Assembly (NCBI RefSeq): GCF_029227915.1
Contig: NC_079878.1
Location: forward strand, 21,785,501 to 21,849,500
Length of the DNA: 64,000 bases
Source of the DNA: Hydractinia symbiolongicarpus
Taxonomy: Eukaryota > Cnidaria > Hydrozoa > Anthoathecata > Hydractiniidae
Reading direction: 5' to 3'
Positions 63,401 through 64,000 of this stretch are shown one piece after another. Below the pieces are notes generated by a model, which saw only the letters and a list, made by a program, of their open reading frames with translations, did not search any database and had not been told where the DNA came from. The translations under genes and the position numbers were made by a program. Position 1 is the stretch's first letter; the number at the start of each line of letters is the position of its first letter.

Positions 63401-63978
63401 GACGAGTTAAGAATACACCAAATGGAACAATAGTTTACAACACTTTTAGTATTATGCCAACGAAAATGGACAACCTGCAGTGTATGTTTAACAAATAGGG
63501 TAACGTCTGAGTTGGAAGTAAAGCGAAAGAAGCACCACCTGTACAATTTATATCACCAATTTTTAAAGTAATTTCCAGGTTGTTTTTAGCATGAAAATGG
63601 TGAAAAAATTAGTCAATTAATAAATTTCTGCAACAAAATTATGTCAGTGGTATGAATTTTTAGAACAGAAGAACAAGTTTTAACTGGTGGTCTCTTTCAA
63701 GAAGCATAATTAGCTCATAATGCCTTAATTGTAAAACATTTATTTTTATAGAGGGCAAGAATAACTTACCGCTAATTGCTGGAGCATCTGGAGGTGGTGG
63801 TGTTTTCATTGTGATGCTTGTCGTAATTTGTGTGTGCGTGAAAAGACATCGCGACTCATCACCTACGTACCACAATCAATACGTTGACTGCGGAAGAAGA
63901 GAGACTGAGTCTATTTCACCATATGCAGTATATAACATGTACGATACTATACAATTAGATGAGTTTGGATATGAGTAA
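51478..63978 (+). CDS. EGF / YWTD propeller / TSR transmembrane receptor-like protein, downstream paralogue
   Basis: Exons are 51478-51526, 51601-51673, 55165-55433, 56049-56220, 56359-56535, 57791-58017, 58094-58315, 59150-59317, 60251-60424, 60767-60937 and 63752-63978. All have GT-AG junctions and matching phases; the total is 1,929 bases, giving 642 residues plus stop. Residues 1-16 (MIFRVIPLFLIIAVIQ) are a signal peptide. An EGF-like module follows (about 17-57; NNGGC, then CSCN and DGKTC). A six-blade LDLR class B type propeller runs to about 322 (ISDWG, IFWAD, YLYWTDW). TSRs lie at about 323-396 (atypical), 397-452, 453-510 and 511-567; then a transmembrane segment (about 575-596) and a tyrosine-rich tail. 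This start was chosen because it alone gives a signal peptide in phase with the EGF exon. It is likely a type I plasma-membrane receptor; the ligand is unknown. Confidence 0.85.
51674..52829. other. intron 2 of the downstream TSR gene, first part
   Basis: A 27-bp direct repeat (GTGTTAAGGTAAAGAAGG then CTGGTTTTT) occurs twice at 51721-51777, with an inverted partial copy near 51815. Nothing else recognised. Confidence 0.5.
52830..53560 (+). mobile_element. diverged Helitron-family copy
   Basis: It shares the internal order of the other copies (CTGTCTGACTGAC, CCATTACAATGCACTTAAAA, GAACGGGTTGATGAAGTC, ATCTATACGATGAAG) but has many changes, and its 5' and 3' ends are not clear. Confidence 0.55.
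53561..54145. other. intron sequence, nothing recognised
   Basis: A short minus-strand ORF (53779-53585) has no recognisable domain. Confidence 0.3.
54146..54290 (+). mobile_element. relic of a GIY-YIG-like retroelement segment
   Basis: A short frame reads CCNATYIGKTMLYLKVR then EHREVFHLT. The CxATYIGKT...VR..EH pattern is the core of the GIY-YIG-type domain at the C-terminus of Penelope-like and some other retroelements. It is on the opposite strand to the 23.7-kb copy and of a different subtype. Confidence 0.45.
54291..55164. other. rest of intron 2 of the downstream TSR gene
   Basis: An ORF at 54627-54971 shows no domain. The intron ends in ATTAAG at 55164. Confidence 0.35.
55165..58017 (+). 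other. beta-propeller exons (end of EGF plus YWTD region)
   Basis: Four exons encode about 280 residues, the usual size of one YWTD propeller. Blade motifs are degenerate (KVFYAAAG, DLYYALADG, IFISDWGSHEIIRY, KIFWADAN, YLYWTDWSTANYKIYL). Unlike in LDL-receptor proteins no EGF module follows; TSRs follow directly. Introns 55434-56048 and 56536-57790 show nothing recognisable. Confidence 0.75.
58094..58315 (+). other. atypical TSR exon of the downstream gene
   Basis: It starts like a TSR (KWSQW, then CPSNCIG and RTRYC) but lacks the TCG core and carries a longer C-terminal part with extra cysteines (CVGIAGLEDG, then CDVCLC). It may be a degenerate TSR fused to a short Cys-rich piece. Its start and end phases match neighbouring exons. 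Confidence 0.6.
58316..60250 (+). other. introns around TSR exon 59150-59317
   Basis: Apart from the TSR exon (NGEWGPW, CSQTCGTG, six cysteines, ending LRLCP) no other coding or repeat feature is seen in 58316-59149 or 59318-60250. Confidence 0.5.
60956..61540 (+). mobile_element. Helitron-family copy 1 of a head-to-tail series
   Basis: Starts TCTCTTATAATAATACG and ends with hairpin GTGGATTTTTCCAC and CTAG at 61537-61540. It is the same family as 19858-20602 with an internal deletion, and lies in the intron between the last TSR and the transmembrane exon. Confidence 0.75.
61541..62053 (+). mobile_element. Helitron-family copy 2, 3'-truncated
   Basis: Begins directly after the CTAG of copy 1 with TCTATATAATAATACG. 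It ends in a T run without the terminal hairpin where copy 3 begins. Confidence 0.7.
62054..62793 (+). mobile_element. Helitron-family copy 3
   Basis: Begins near TCTCTGTATAATAATACG and ends with the terminal hairpin and CTAG at 62790-62793, followed by T. Nearly the full length of the 19.9-kb copy. Confidence 0.7.
62794..63751. other. end of the last intron of the downstream gene, homologous to the upstream gene
   Basis: From about 62810 the sequence matches the intron before the upstream gene's transmembrane exon (for example ATGATTTATATAACGAATTT at about 37275 and 63330). No ORF is conserved between the two copies, which argues against coding. Confidence 0.6.
63752..63978 (+). other. transmembrane and cytoplasmic-tail exon of the downstream gene
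   Basis: Encodes LIAGASGGGG, a hydrophobic segment (VFIVMLVVICVCV), KRHR, and a tail ending TESISPYAVYNMYDT, then IQLDEFGYE. The stop TAA at 63976-63978 overlaps a good donor-like sequence (GA then gtaagt), so a further spliced exon beyond the window cannot be excluded. Confidence 0.85.
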
Positions 63979-64000
63979 GTCTCATTTGTTTGCACATGTT

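Overview
The window looks like nuclear DNA of an AT-rich animal genome, most likely a hydrozoan cnidarian. The evidence is spliced genes with short GT-AG introns, long (TTA)n microsatellites, runs of AGCT, thrombospondin type-1 (TSR) modules each on one phase 1-1 exon, a RAG1-N-terminus-like gene, and a dense mix of Helitron, Tc1/mariner, piggyBac, Penelope and LINE remnants. The organism assignment is inference. No operons, rRNA, tRNA or CRISPR arrays were seen.

Layout. (1) 731-5375, minus strand: a complete nine-exon open gene for a 965-residue protein. Its N-terminus matches the zinc-binding and RING region of vertebrate RAG1, and its C-terminal two thirds look like a DDE transposase core (candidate triad D485, D555, E911). 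All eight introns have good splice sites and the reading frame closes without a stop. This is the most notable item in the window. (2) 5.4-14.3 kb: mostly noncoding, with a LINE remnant and a 146-bp satellite array. (3) 14.4-19.7 kb, minus strand: exons of a SET-domain gene resembling the KMT5A family, with a one-base frameshift, plus three further exons that may be its 3' end. A Helitron copy lies just upstream. (4) 19.9-28.7 kb: transposon-rich DNA with a 1.85-kb Tc1/mariner-like element carrying an internal minisatellite, a Penelope-like 3' end with a hammerhead-like motif, and microsatellites.

(5) 28.9-64 kb, plus strand: two paralogous membrane-protein genes in tandem. The upstream one (28.9-38.0 kb) shows eight TSR exons, a transmembrane segment and a tyrosine-rich tail, but no recognisable 5' end. 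The downstream one (51.5-64.0 kb) is complete in my model: signal peptide, EGF-like module, YWTD beta-propeller, four TSRs, transmembrane segment and nearly the same tail, 642 residues in 11 exons. Between them sits a tandem duplication of about 5.5 kb carrying decayed pieces of a restriction-like-endonuclease-type retrotransposon and a ubiquitin-protease fragment that has lost its catalytic histidine. Three Helitron copies lie head to tail in the last intron of the downstream gene.

The two TSR proteins would be surface receptors or adhesion proteins. The ectodomain is evolving by exon duplication while the tail is conserved, which would fit a recognition or signalling role; this is inference. 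The RAG1-like gene would be nuclear, acting either as a transposase or as a domesticated derivative.
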